DNA of 64,000 bases from Cheilinus undulatus (GCF_018320785.1 NC_054868.1:41299874-41363873); one strand, 5' to 3'; numbered from the stretch's first letter, positions 12,703 to 24,765 are shown. Program-made: numbers and translations. Notes: generated from the sequence alone by a model not told the origin.

Positions 12703-14112
12703 ACCTAAATTCCAAAAATGTTGAGACGTTGTGTAAAATGTGAATATAAACAACACCGTTTTCAAATCCTTGTCAACCTATATTCATTTGAATACAACAA
12801 AAAAGGTGAGATATTTAGAGTTACCAACAATAATCTCTTATATTCTTTTTAAATATACACTTATTTTCAGTATGGTGCCTGCAAAATGTTACAATAAAAG
12901 TTGGGACAGGAGTAAATTTACCACTATGTTATGTCCCCATTTCTTGTCATAACACTCTGTAAGCACCCATCCTTGCTTAATCTTTAGTTTTGTTAAGTTA
13001 AGTGAGCTTACGTTTCATCTTGCTCAACAATGCAGGGGTTTCTCCATATTTATGCTTCATAATATTCCATTTATTTGCAATGGAAGGCAGGTCTGAACTG
13101 CATGTAGGTCAGTCTAGTACCTCCACTCTTTTACTGTGAAGCCATGCTGCAGTAACTCGTACAGAATGTGGCTTTGTATTGCCTTGCTTAAAAAGCAGGG
13201 ACATCCCTGAACAAAAACAATGACTGGATGGAAGCATACATTGCTCCAAACCAATTTGTACTTCTTAGTATTAATGATGCCTTCACAGATGTGCCAGTTA
13301 CCCATGTCATGGGCACAAATACACCCCCACACTATCTATTTAACCCATGTGGACTCTTCAGACCACAGCGCACTTTTCTATGTTGTCAGTCCATCTCATA
13401 AGAGCTCAGACCCAGAGAAGACAGCAGCGCTTCTGGATGTTGTTGATATATGGCTTTTGCATTGCACAGTAGAGTCTTCACTTTCAAGATGCAGAAATGT
13501 ACTGCGTCAACTTACAAGGGTTATAGTGTTCACAAGCCCATGTTGAACTATCCATCACAAATTGACATTGGTTTTTAATGCAGGAACGCCTGTGGGATTG
13601 AAGGGTTCGGCGACTGGTTTTTGGCCTTGTCTTTTATGAGCAGAGAATTTCTCCAGATTTTTTTGATGATATTATGAACTGGGGATTGAGAAATCTCTAA
13701 ATTCTTACAACTGCACATTGAGTAAGGGTCATAAACTGTTGGGCCATTTGCTCACACAATCTTTCACATAGTGGAGAACCTCACCTCATCATTGATTGTG
13801 AACTACTGAGCCTGTCAATAGTGCTCTTTTCATTTCGATTGTAACACTGTTACCTGTAACCAGTTAACTCATTTACTTGTGGAATGTTGTGAGTGTTTTG
13901 AGAGAATTACACAACTTTCCTATTCTTTTCTTGCTCCTGTTTCATACATTTTTGGAGCAGGTTGCAGGAATCAAATCCAGACAGTGTGAATATAACGAAT
14001 TCAGTTTATCGGTTTTAAAATGAACAATTTGGCTTTGTGCTGTATTTAACTGAATATAGGTTGAAAAGTGTTTGCAAATCATTGTGTTCTGTTTTATACA
14101 ATGCCCCAGCTT
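12703..14112 (-). mobile_element. Degenerate Tc1-like DNA transposon
   Basis: The left end (ATTCCAAAAATGTTGAGACG, then TTGTGTAAAATGTGAATATA) and the right end (TTTGCAAATCATTGTGTTCT) are inverted counterparts. The internal CAACCTATATTCA at 12774 and its inverse near 14055 extend the inverted repeats. The minus strand at 13114-13332 encodes a transposase fragment (MWGCICAHDMGNWHICEGII, typical of the Tc1 DDE core), with stops and frameshifts elsewhere. Its length, about 1.4 kb, suits a nearly full-length but dead copy. Confidence 0.75.
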
Positions 14113-14802
14113 TATGCATCTGAGATTTGTATAGTGTGTACTAAACATTTCATGCATCCTTGCTTTACTTTTGACAGGAGTATCATCTATTCATCTTGCA
14201 AGATTGACAAAACCTACCAAAACTTTCTCTACAATTTTTTACTATTTTATTCCAACTTACAACACTAAAACAAGACATCAGTTACTGCTCAGATGAAGAT
14301 ACCCAGACTTTTTTTTTTTTAATAAAAAATTCTACAACATGTCATTAAACTTAGCAAAGACAATAAGGATGCTCATGAGCATGAGGCATTATAAACTAAT
14401 AACAGAGGTAATGCCTACCTGTATCAAGGATACAGGGCCCTCTGGTGGAGGAAGTGGACTACTGCACCTCTTGTCATGTGTCTATTACTTGTCTATGTGT
14501 CTTTGCACGGTCAAATCCAGTATTTGGATTTGTGTATTTAAGATAGCAGTATAATGGGGTTAAACCCTGACAAAAAGACTTGTCAAGCCTTAAATATTGT
14601 CACATTTGATACATGAATACTGCCCTTCTTCTGGGCAACTAATTAGGAGCCTACATCTCTAATCAATTAGGTGTAGCCAAAAAATCCAAATATTTCTCTG
14701 AGAAAAATCTGTGGCTTCTAGTTCAGCTCATTAAGCAGCTATTCTCTACATTCATTTCAAGTTCTACATCCCAAAGCCCTGCTGCTCTGGTTGAGTATTC
14801 AT

Positions 14803-15860
14803 ATACAGTGCCATGAAAAAGTATTTGCCCCGTTTCTGATTCATGATGTTTGTGCATATTAATCACACTTAAATGTTTCAGATCATCAAACCAATTTTCA
14901 TATTTCACGAAGACAACCCAAGTAAATACAAAATGCAGTGTTTGAATGATTATTTGATTTTTTTAAGGAGGTCAAAAAAAAAACTTCCAAACCTATCTAG
15001 GCCCTGTGTGAAAAAGTAATTGCCCCCCTGAACCTTATAACTGGTTTTGCCACCCTTGGCAGCAATAACTTAAATCGAGCATTTGTGAAAACTGTTGATG
15101 AGTCTTTCACACTGCTGTGGAGGAATTTTGGCCCACTCTTTTCACAGTACTGTTTTAACTCACCCATATTGGAGGGTTTTCCAGCATGAACTGCCCATTT
15201 AAGGTCACACCACAGCATCTCAAGTGGATTTAGGGCCAGACTTTGACTTAGCCACTCCAAAACCTTAATTTTGTTTATTTTGAGCCATTCAGAGGTGGAC
15301 TTTCTGGTATGTTTCGGGTTGTTGTCCTGCTGCCTAGCCCAAGAGCGCACACCTTCCAAAAAGTTCACTTTTGTCTCATCAGTCCACAGAATATTTCTCC
15401 AAAAGTCTTTGGGATCATCAAGATGTTTCCTGGAAAATGTGAGACGAGCCTTTGTGCTCTTTTTTGTCAGCAGTGGTTTTGGCCTTGGAACTCTCCCATG
15501 ATGCCATTTTTGCCCAGTGTCTTTCTTATGCTTGAGGGATGAACTCTGACCTTACCTGAGGGCAGTGAGGCCTGCAGGTCTTTGGATGTTGTTCTGGGTT
15601 CTTTTGTGACCTCCTGGATGAGTCGTCGTTGCACTTTTGGAGTCATTTTGGTTGGCTGACCACTCCTGGGAAGGTTCACCACTGTTCCCAGTTTTTTCCA
15701 TTTGTGGATAATGGCTCTGACCGTGGTTTGCTGGAGTCCCAAAGCCTTGGAAATGGCTTTGTAACCTTTTCCAGACTGATGGATTTCAATCACTTTGCTT
15801 CTCTCTTTTTTTAAATTTCTTTGGATCGTGGTATGACACGTTTCTTTCTGAGATGCTGTA
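14803..15860 (-). mobile_element. Tc1-like transposon with decayed transposase
   Basis: The minus strand carries two transposase pieces. At 15793-15467 is the N-terminal helix-turn-helix part (GYKAISKALGLQQTTVRAII...KLGTVVNLPRSGQPTK). At 15368-14997 is the C-terminal part (NPKHTRKSTSEWLKINKIKV...LEWLSQSLALNPLEMLWCDL). The two pieces span about 0.8 kb where an intact gene needs roughly 1 kb, so the centre with the first catalytic Asp is deleted or frameshifted. The left end retains TACAGTGCCATGAAAAAGTA. The right inverted repeat is not found after about 15860. The copy is inactive. Confidence 0.85.
14997..15793 (-). pseudogene. Tc1-like transposase pseudogene
   Basis: N- and C-terminal halves are in separate frames. 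The C-terminal half keeps the LNPLE block (the equivalent of NPIE near the final catalytic acidic residue), but the middle of the DDE domain is missing. Confidence 0.8.
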
Positions 15861-16134
15861 GCCTACTTCACTTTGTCTGACAGATGTAGATACACACAAT
15901 TCACATAACATATACTGTATAAGATGACCTAATACATTTTGATGACATCAAAGTATACAATATGAACTTCAAAAACTTACCTTTCGGTTGTCTTAATGTA
16001 TTGCTTGTGTAACACCAAAATATGGTTTTCTAATATTCCTAATATGTGGGATTCTGTGTCAGGTGTTATTTTCTATCTTATTATGATATTGTTACATAAT
16101 GTAATGGTGTCCTTTGTGTTGGGTAGGTGTGTAG

Positions 16135-16246
16135 ATGGAACTGCCATTCACTGGCTTTGAGCTGACCTTCATCATTGTTGCCTTCGTCATCTTCTCGATC
16201 TTCTGCTCGGCTTCAGTTTTTTTCCGACCACAAGAAGAACATCCAG
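16135..16246 (+). CDS. smim31: smim31-like coding exon 1
   Basis: 37 codons plus one base, holding the entire membrane segment. The start codon is the first base of the exon, the same arrangement (within 2 nt) as in the related gene at 7869. Confidence 0.8.
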
Positions 16247-16424
16247 GTACACAATCCTCCTCCACAGTATGACACACAAAGACTTCATAATGTCAGCTTT
16301 CCTGATGAGTTTCTGTTCTCTTTCAGAAGAAGCTGTCTGCAAAGTAAAGAAGCCAGTCAAAGTCAAGAAAATTCATCGAAAGCAGAGAGTGATCATTAAG
16401 CATGCTGCAGAGAGGCCGAGTTAA
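16135..16424 (+). CDS. smim31: SMIM31-like small integral membrane protein (two coding exons)
   Basis: Exon 1 (16135-16246) begins with the ATG immediately after an acceptor (GTGTGTAG|ATG). It encodes MELPFTGFELTFIIVAFVIF, then SIFCSASVFFRPQEEHP, and ends CCA G|GTACAC. Exon 2 (16327-16424), after CTTTCAG, joins in phase and adds 32 residues rich in Lys/Arg (KVKKPVKVKKIHRKQR...) and a stop. The product is 69 aa: a short MELPFT N-terminus, one helix at residues 9-30, and a basic cytosolic tail. Human SMIM31, as I recall, is about 71 aa, begins MELPYTNLE, has a matching helix and a charged tail, and lies near APELA. The intron is only 80 bp. A polyadenylation signal AATAAA lies at 16595-16600. 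The cellular role is unknown. Confidence 0.8.
16327..16424 (+). CDS. smim31: smim31-like coding exon 2
   Basis: Acceptor TGTTCTCTTTCAG. Basic C-terminal tail ending AAERPS, stop TAA at 16422-16424. Confidence 0.78.
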
Positions 16425-16620
16425 ACGCCAGCGGAGATTCGTTTAATCTGGTGCCCTGCAGGATCTTTAAATTAACTGTTTAATTCCTACGACTGGCTCC
16501 AAAACTACATGAAAGTCACCTATTTCATAGGGTCTTTTCATTGAATAATGTCATTAAGACACACATTAGTCATTTTTCATGATAATAGGACATTAATAAA
16601 TGTTACCCCCATAAACATGT
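16425..16620 (+). terminator. smim31-like 3' UTR with polyadenylation signal
   Basis: AATAAA at 16595-16600, about 170 bp after the stop codon. Confidence 0.5.
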
Positions 16621-17729
16621 GGTTTTCCTCTGAGCAGATCAGTACCATCTAACAAAAAACATGGAACTAGTCAACTTATGACTATTAACACAGTTCAGCA
16701 GTTGTTAGGTATAAGTGAAGATGTTTAATATATACTAAGTTACACTTCCAAAACACTGCATCCTAAGGTAAATAAGCTGCATTTTAATTGCACAGCATAT
16801 TTCAGACAGCTCCAGTTACCTTACAGATATTTTCACAATCCATGTGTCCTGTGGAAACATTTTTCTACAGTGGTTTGAAATTTAAATGTATCCTTTAAGC
16901 CTATGATAAAGTACCTTAACAGTGCAAGATATCAAAATTCAATTGCTTGATGAGCTGAATATGATTTGAGCTGAATTAGCTCCTGATATCCTAGTATTTC
17001 AACAACTTTCTGTACTCTAGCTGAAAGCAAAAACGGTTCATAAAAGGTCCATATACAACTGTAATGCCATTGACAGGTTTGTGAGTGACTCGTTTAAAGT
17101 TTTGTGTTCAGAAGTCACTATATTGTTTTGGCAGTAGATCAGTCAGCTCTGTGGTGTTGTTTTAAGCTACATTCCACCTACACACAAGTCCCTTACTACA
17201 GCACACCCTGTTTTAGCATCTGTTTGAATTTAAATGGGACCATAACTATAAAATAATCATAGTGCTGTATTTAAGACTGTAAAACAAAGCAATGAGAGCA
17301 TAGCATAATAAGGAAAGTGTAGGAGATACAAATTAAAGTCAAAAGTAGATCAATCTTTTATTCTTAAAAATTCCCTTACAATCTGACTTGAAATTTGACC
17401 CTAGCCAGGAGAAAGAGTTAATGTTTTACGTCAGGAGTGTATAATCCGAAAAATGCAAACGTGCCATAAAGCAACATCTATAAACTGAAGACTACATCAA
17501 CTTGTTTTATACAATACATGATTCTAAGATATGCAATAAGGCAAGCTCTTACTCTTCAACCCCATCTGCAGTTTTTACAAAGAATCACACCAAAAAAACA
17601 AAACATCACATTGAAAAGGTCCCTGGAGAAAGCCTGATTTAAAAAGAAGCCAATGTTTTTTTTCTTTTCTTTGTGTATTTGTTTCCACTGATGTGTGCGA
17701 CCAGAAAACAACAAACCAAACCTCAGCAT

Positions 17730-18250
17730 GGACGATGGTTTTGTCTGTCCAGAGAAGTCGGTGTGTCTGGGTTAGGGTTTAACAAACCGAGTGACTTTTG
17801 GCCCCTGTATCCCCGTTGGGGTGACATCCTGGGGAGGTTAGAGACCGCTCCCTGTTGAGTTTGCCCTTTAACCCCTCAGCCCTCCGTCACTTCACTGCAG
17901 TCAGCCGTCTAGTTGCCGACGCGGAGGGGAGGAGCTGCTCCAGAATAAAGACCAAGTTAATCAGCTATCGTGAGATTCTATCTCCATCTTCATCGAGAGC
18001 AGCAGAAGAAGGAGAAAAACGCCCGGCTCATTTGTATTGTGTGATCTACACTGATGGTCACTACTGTTTGTGTGTGTATTGGATGTTCACTGCTGTTCAT
18101 GTGCATATGCATCCATTGGGGTCTCTGTATTCAGCAATTGGAGATAAAGGGTCTTAAGAGTAATTAAGCTCTGGCTGGCTGCGGCCCCCATTAACACAGA
18201 TGACCTTATGGCATGACAACAGAGCAGCTATCAGAGTAACGATGGGCAAC
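17730..18250. promoter_or_regulatory. Candidate CpG-rich regulatory block
   Basis: This block is richer in GC and CpG than its surroundings (GTTGCCGACGCGGAGGGGAG near 17915, CGCCCGG near 18022). It then runs into a mixed-motif stretch with GAGATAA, TAATTAAG and GGCCCCCATTAACACAG. No repeat signature is recognisable. It could be an enhancer or the promoter of an unannotated transcript. This is inference from composition only. Confidence 0.3.
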
Positions 18251-19216
18251 GAACTGACCCATCAGATCACAATCAACACTCGTACACACATACACTGGTC
18301 TACACCCAGAAATACAGACTTCACGGCACACAACATCTCACCCAGTCTCTATCACAACACCCTTTTCAATCATTAGGGAATACTACGGTCAAAACAACTC
18401 TAATTACATTTTTGTAACACCTTTCAATTGTGCTTTGGTAATAAAAACATTCAGAAGTTAAATTTCTACTCAAAAGTGTCTCACATCACAGAAAACAAAA
18501 GCTTTTTAGCCAGAGCACAAAGCAAAGCTTTTAAGTAGAATTAAAAATGACAGAAAAACAAACCAAATCTATTTGCTGCCATGTATGATATTAACAATCA
18601 ATAAATGGTCTTATATGAATGAAAAGTATGTACAATTATATAATACTACTACATTTAAGGCAGCAACAATGATATTCATCATCAAGTGTTTTGCCATTTA
18701 CTTAACTCCTAAGTTACTTTATTGTCAGAGAGTGGTAAAAAAGTCAATTTGAATTTTCCAGAGGCAAATGTGACAAATTACTTGTTATCCAACAGGATAA
18801 ATGCAAAAATACTCTACTAACTATATGGTTCGAAGCATTAGAAGTGTGACTGATGGAAAAGTTAAAGCAAGGCTTGTCATTTTTACAACCTTCTGAGCAA
18901 ATCCTGCAACTAATAAATCATCACTTATTTTTTCCCTTTAGTTGAACTCTTGATTTCAGTTCTGATACAAAGAAAAGTGATTTAGAATTCACCTTTTAAT
19001 GAGAAATAAAAACTGATTTGATGAGCAAACACTGCTGAGACAGAAAAAATTATCTAAGACAAGAACAGTCCAGTCAAGAGTAAGAAATCATGTTACCTGT
19101 ACTACATCACATTGATGCAAAAACATTTCCAAGTTTCTTCAAGGAGTTCTGCGACTCAGAAAGGCCTGAAACATGGTCAAAAAAAATTAGAGGGTTAGAG
19201 CCAAAGAAAATTTTTG

Positions 19217-19345
19217 TCTTTTAAGAATTCTTTTGCCTTTATTACAACAAGATAGCTGAAGAGAGACAGGAAATGGGGAGATAAAGTGGGGAACGACATG
19301 CACCAAAAGGCACAGGGATCAGGAATCATTCTTTCAACCAGTGCA
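19217..19345 (-). repeat. tRNA-type SINE copy, degenerate
   Basis: On the minus strand it has the TGCATGTCGTTCCCCAC / TCTCCCCATTTCCTGTCTCT body and a TAATAAAGGCAAAAGAATTC tail, matching the copy at 10191. Confidence 0.6.
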
Positions 19346-19612
19346 GTGAGTACTCTTGCCTTTGAATATGAATGCCTAACTAAGCTAAAACAGCACCTGC
19401 TATGGTATTTTTGACAAAGTTTCTGATGGCAAACAAATTAGCCAGTACCTTATTTTAGTTCAAATGAATGCCTACAAGAGACTTTGATTATAAATAACAC
19501 AAAATCAAAGAAACCTAAGTGCAATGTCTACCGGTTTACAGCCATATTTGCAGGACACTACAGGAATGACATGATCTTGCTTTTTTTTTTTTTTTAAATT
19601 TGACTGAATATC

Positions 19613-19760
19613 TTACACAGGGCCTTTCTGTGTGAAGTTTGCATGTAGTCCCAATACATGCTTGGGTTCTGTGCAGGTAACTGGTGACTCAAAATTGTAT
19701 GATAATGTGACTGTGACGCCCTCCCCCTGCGGCCCCGAACTGGATAAGCAGGAACCCACT
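19613..19760 (-). repeat. Dispersed teleost repeat, copy 1 (inverse of 51090-51450)
   Basis: Contains GGGCCTTTCTGTGTGAAGTTTG, then GGTGACTCAAAATTG, then CCCTGCGGCCCCGAACTGGATAAGC. These are the reverse complement of blocks in the copy at 51090-51450. The middle is internally deleted. Confidence 0.55.
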
Positions 19761-22429
19761 ACTCCAAACCACTGTTATAACAATGTGTGAATGACTGCAG
19801 AAAACACAAAGGTAGATGTAAGCACAACACCTGACAAAGACAATGTCATTCTTTTCCTCTTAAATTTATGACCTGCCTGTATGTATACCAGTATTTGCCA
19901 CAGCCGAATATGTGTACAATGAAGTAAGGTTCGGCTGAGTGGAAAAGAAACAGTCATTTTATGGCTCACTGTTCCTCTATCTAACTTTTATCAGAGAGGA
20001 AGCTCTTTATCTATGGGTCCTAATCAGGAGATGATGGGGTAGTGGAAGAAGAAAGTGAAAATCCATGAGGGGAGGAGAGGCTGAAGCTTCCTCTTTGGTC
20101 ATAAAAATCACAGCTACTCAGAGGACCAAAACTATGAAAACAGTTGCAATTATGGCAACAGTTCTGCAGTCCAACTCTGTCCTGAATACCAGACTGCAGG
20201 GTTGGTAAGTAAAAAACTGCCTGTTTGCTGTTTGGCAGCAAATTGTCTCCAGTTCTCAATATATGGCCAACACAAATTATTCTAAGGCCAGTTATCCTTT
20301 AATTACTCCGCAGTACTTTACGTAAATGCAGCATGGCAGTGACATTTTTGTTCCACTTCCTGGTCCTATTCGTCTACAGGAAAACATGGTAACTGAAACA
20401 GGGCATATTATGTTGGAGATAATGATGAGTAATGAATAGCAGTAAATTAGAAAGAGGAAAAGAAAGGTGACTTCAGAGGACATGGACAGTACAGGGTCTG
20501 GATCAGTTGAGGCAATGGGTGTTTTCATAACTGTTAAGCCAATGATAAAGAAATTAATAATGAAATGCATGTCTCAAATTTTCAGATGCCAGCATGTATA
20601 TTTGACTATGGTACTGTTGTCTGCAGTCATTAATCTCACAGCAGAGTACCCACAATATGCCTGTATATGTACTCAGAGACTGGCAGTCACCCTCTGCTAC
20701 CTAGTGGACGCATCACAGGGTCTACAGTCTGCATTGTTTAGCAAAATGGTTACATTTGTGCACATTAGCTACATGTGTAGGATTCTGTTTACAGCTATAT
20801 GGACCTATAGCATATGCTACAGCATATCTGAAATCAGGTTTCAGACAGGAAATGAGAGGGAAAGAAAGTGTGGATGACATGAAGCTGAAGGCCAAGGGTG
20901 TGACTCAAAGCCAGGGTCAACAGTCAGATTTTAGCCTCTGTGTATATACCACTAGAGCAACTACTGGCAAACACTTTTAAACATTTGATCAATAAGAGCA
21001 GAGAAAAATAGAAAAAAATACACAAAATCAAATACATTATTGACCATAAAACCTTTTTAAATTCTTTTTAGACATGATAAGTCATTTAGGATTTTAAAAG
21101 ATTGTTGAGGAATGTACCAAAAAAACTCAGCCCAGAAAAAAACTGTCAACTCAAACTATGTTAGATATAGTTTGATGATTCTGTCTTGCAGCATGGGATC
21201 CTGGGAGTTGTTACCTTCATGGTTAAACGGCTACTTTTGCCAACAAGTACATACCTGATGAAAATCAGTCAAAAATGTGGTCACAGATGAGGTAATTTAA
21301 GTTTTCTTTACATGCTCATTTTTAACTGAAGATCAAAAAGTAACCTAAATTACAGTTAATGTGTGCAGAGTTTTTATGCAGATGGGTATTTTACGAAAAG
21401 AACTGACACCAATAGAAATCACTGTTTAACGCTTGCATAACGCTTGCATAACACAGCACAGATTGTATGAGCAGAAGCATAAATGGGAAACTTGTGTGGA
21501 TTTGCTTTTAGCAGTTTTTGTACTAATTGATGCTATGACATCAAGCACACCAACTGAGCCTTACACACATCTTTATTCCCTGACAGAACATTTCATTTTC
21601 TCCCCCCCTAAAAAAGTTGGTTATCAGATTAAATGTGCCTTTAGATTGTAAAAACATAAAGGTTAACTTTTGGGATTGAATATTTCAGTGACAATTTCAC
21701 CAATTTCTGTACACATTTACATCAAATGTATTTTTAGACATTTGAAGTGGAAAGTGGAGCAAGGTTCATGTATGCGGTGCAGCCCTGCCAAAGTGCTGAA
21801 GCAAGTTAACCGGAGGTTTCCCTCTGTTTGTGTGTGAGTGTGTATGCCTCTCCTGTAGGGCAGTGTTTGAGCAGGCTGGGTAATCCCTGTAAAGACGTAT
21901 AATCCCCAGGAAGAGCAAATATTACAACACGCTCTGCTCAGACTCACAAGAAACCTGGTGGGAAGAATTTGGCATGATTCACTTGTTTGTAGTTTGAAAG
22001 ACAGAAACAGAGATAGAGAAAGAGCAGAGGAGAAACTGGAGCAGCAGTTGGATGCACAAGAAACCAGGTGGCACTGAATGACAATTGAGTAGAAATTAGC
22101 ATATTCAAATAAGGAAAATAAAAGTTTTTTAAAGACAAAGGCAGCTGATATGCAAAGTGCAGCCTACCACAGAAACAAACTACATACCTCAGCTGTTTGC
22201 CGCAGGATAGATGTGTGCGTACTGTTTTGTGTGTTTGTATGTTGCCCAAATCCATGAGGAATCTTTTTCATTTCAAGCAACATTTTTGCAAACATCATAA
22301 AGCAATAAAGGCAACATCTCCAAAGACACAGTGACACTGACACACATACCTGCACACAAAACTAAAAAAAAACCCACAGTAACAGACTCCCGTTGCCTTT
22401 TTTGTCTAGTTTTCAGGCTGAAAAGTGAT

Positions 22430-22740
22430 GGCAGTCCAGATGCTTGTTCAAAGTCTCTGTGACTATTTTTGAGCCCCCTGGTCCATTAGTATCCTGCTGT
22501 TTCTCTAATCCTCATTCACATGTAATGGCTGACATTTCATCTTAATGTGTTAATTCATTAGCTGGGTGCTGAATGGAGAGTCTCAGTCCACAGAGACAGC
22601 CATAAGCAGACAAGCTAATGAGTCCCCAACACTTTGCAAAAGCTACCGGCAACTGCGGAGCTAATGCAATGTGAGCTGGGTTACCTGCTGCAAGAAAATC
22701 CCCTCTTGTACCACCAGCTGACAGCCTGAAAAGTGGGACT
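22430..22740. promoter_or_regulatory. Candidate conserved non-coding element
   Basis: A repeat-free stretch dense in homeodomain-like TAAT/ATTA cores (TTAATTCATTAGCTGG, AGCTAATGAGTC, GAGCTAATGCAATG) and without open-frame character. It lies 2 kb upstream of apela. Whether it is conserved needs an alignment. Confidence 0.25.
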
Positions 22741-23164
22741 GGCCAGTGCTTGTAATACACTTCTAGAAACTGAGTTCCTTCAAGGACAGTTATTGACATT
22801 GCTCTCTGAGATTTCTTTATAAGTCACAAATTGTTAATACCACAAAATCAAGCCACAATTCGTAGATGTTAAAACTTTACAAGGCTGCTGATAAGGGAGA
22901 AAAAGGGGAAAAGCTTTCAAGGGCCCAGCTGCTAAAGGGGGGAGGGGTTAATGAGGGCCAGTGATAATCTTGGTAGTCTTAAATGTGAGCAATGCAAAAA
23001 ATATACACAAGCCTAATGCAGAAAGCCAGAAAATGTGTGTCTGGTAGATTATTTCTTGGTTGTAACAATGCTTCTTGCCAACAAATCATATACTGTTTAT
23101 TTCTCTTTTTAAATGGTACAACATTTGTAAGGAGCATACATTTGTGGGATGAGCAGCAGAGCTG

Positions 23165-23575
23165 AGTATGCGGGTTGCACCCATGAAAAATTGGCCAAAT
23201 CTTCTCTTTCAATGCCAAACAGCTTATTTTGCTGTCGCTTTTGACTCTTGTTTTAGGCTCCCTGTGAACATGGGCCCTGTGAGCATGGGTTCCTCCACAT
23301 GTTCAGGTTCCATTGCACATGTTGCCAAAACCAGCACAAACAGGTCTGACAGTGAACACAGGCAGTCATGGCAGGCATCCTGGCAGCCCTATAAGACTGG
23401 AGATCGGCTGCGTGCAGTCTGTTCCGGACTGTTTGGGAAGAGAGCCATTGACCATATCATCCTGCAAATCTGTAGAAGACACAACGGTTCCTAAGTGCTG
23501 ACAAGGTGAGGAAACGGTCTTCTTGAGGTGTTGTCTTTTTGGGACGCCAACTTTACAGCCTGTCTTTTTGTTTTA
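23165..23575 (-). mobile_element. Tc1-like transposase fragment (second Tc1 family)
   Basis: On the minus strand: RPKKTTPQEDRFLTLS (23550-23500), then SSQTVRNRLHAADLQSYRAA (about 23430-23370). These are the DNA-binding and linker portion of a Tc1 transposase (compare TTPRQDR..., SxQTVRNRLHAAGL). Only about 0.4 kb survives, with stops, and no inverted repeat was found. Confidence 0.7.
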
Positions 23576-24618
23576 AAACATTCTGGGGTTCCATATTTTT
23601 AGAAAATACCTTAAATAGTGATATGATTGAACTAGTCTTGTATGATTCAGAAAAAATGTCCATTATAATGGTTCAACATCAGGGTAATGACACTGTGATG
23701 TCAGATGCAATACATTGACAACATTAGGAGAGGAAAAAATGATTTTCTTTCTGTTGTTTTTCATGTTTTGCAAATGTTTTTGTTTACATCATGCCCCTCC
23801 TGAATAAGAAATAAGTTTATGAAGCATAAAAATTGAGTTAAAAATAGTCCTCACACCCACATCTCTGTCAAATTGCCTAAAAGTAGCAGAGAAAGTATTC
23901 GTTGTTTGTATAAAATAACCTTCTAGAAAAACATACAAGGTTTTGTGACGTGGTTATTCCAATTGTGATAAAGCTAAAAATGTAATTTAGATAGTAACGT
24001 TAATTTTTTTCCCAGAAAGACAAGCATTTTGGTCAGCCAGAGATATCTAATTCATGCTATTTGCTTTAAGAAAACTGATGCATCCTTTCAAAGCAAAGCT
24101 ACATCACATCCACAACCCACAAAAAACACTCCTGCAGACAGACAGTCAGCAGACAGCAACCCAGACAGACGGTCAGACTGCAAAAGTATTGCTGGGTCAC
24201 TGCATCACTGGATTTCATTCAACTGGGACCCTTGCCCCCAAAATACTTGGTGCAAACACCCCCCCCCAATACTATCCCACCACCCAAAAATCCCAGATGT
24301 GTGTCCTCGTCAGTGCGGGGGTAGGTAGGGGACAAATGAGGGAGGAGGGATCTGGCCTCAAGAACCTGCTACTTCAACTGCAGCTTCTTCAATCTCTGCT
24401 CTAATCTTTAAAATGATATATCAACTCTGACTGCGTCTTCCGCTCTCTTTGAATATCTCAATCATTTATAGTTACACACATATGCGCGCATATGCATGCA
24501 TACACATCATGCAGCATGCAGGGCAGTGTGTGTTCAAGGGGCAGTTGGAGGGTAGGGAGGGGGCTTCCTGTCACTTGAATTACCCTCTACATGTGGGGTC
24601 AATATGTGCTATGCTTAA

Positions 24619-24642
24619 GTGTGTGTGTGTGTGAGTGTGTGT
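24619..24642. repeat. (GT)n microsatellite upstream of apela
   Basis: GTGTGTGTGTGTGTGAGTGTGTGT, about 75 bp upstream of the apela TATA box. Confidence 0.85.
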
Positions 24643-24679
24643 CAGGGGTTGAGTTGGGGGGCTGCTGTGGGAGCTGCTT

Positions 24680-24765
24680 CACCCCCTCTATACCCGCCCC
24701 CTCCCTGTAAAAAGCTGTATAAAGCAGATGGGGGGAAAAGCACCTTTGTCACTTTGCTCTCAGAC
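24680..24765 (+). promoter_or_regulatory. apela core promoter
   Basis: TATAAA at 24718-24723, preceded by a GC-box-like CCCGCCCCCTCCC (24693-24705). A C/T-rich start region (CACTTTGCTCTCAGACTCAG) lies about 30-45 bp downstream. CCTTTGT at 24743 fits a TCF/LEF or SOX core but could be chance. The predicted start is about 24750-24762, giving a 5' UTR near 280 nt. Confidence 0.6.

Larger units (their letters stand above)
16621..24700. other. Gene-free interval between smim31-like gene and apela
   Basis: No supported exon. It contains two repeat fragments (about 19217-19345 and 19613-19760), a Tc1-like fragment (23165-23575) and two compositionally unusual, repeat-free blocks (about 17730-18250 and 22430-22740) described separately. 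The open frame at 20467-20877 has no recognisable domain and no splice or promoter support. Confidence 0.5.

Noticed and set aside
20467-20877. 136-codon plus-strand open frame
   Set aside because: No family resemblance; part of it runs through repeat-like sequence near 20830-20930.
23168-23494. 108-codon plus-strand open frame
   Set aside because: The minus strand carries a recognisable Tc1 transposase fragment here; the plus frame is its shadow.
24470-24505. CATATGCGCGCATATGCATGCATAC palindrome-like stretch considered as a structured RNA or protein-binding site
   Set aside because: Short alternating purine-pyrimidine sequence next to a GT microsatellite; nothing distinguishes it from simple-sequence drift.
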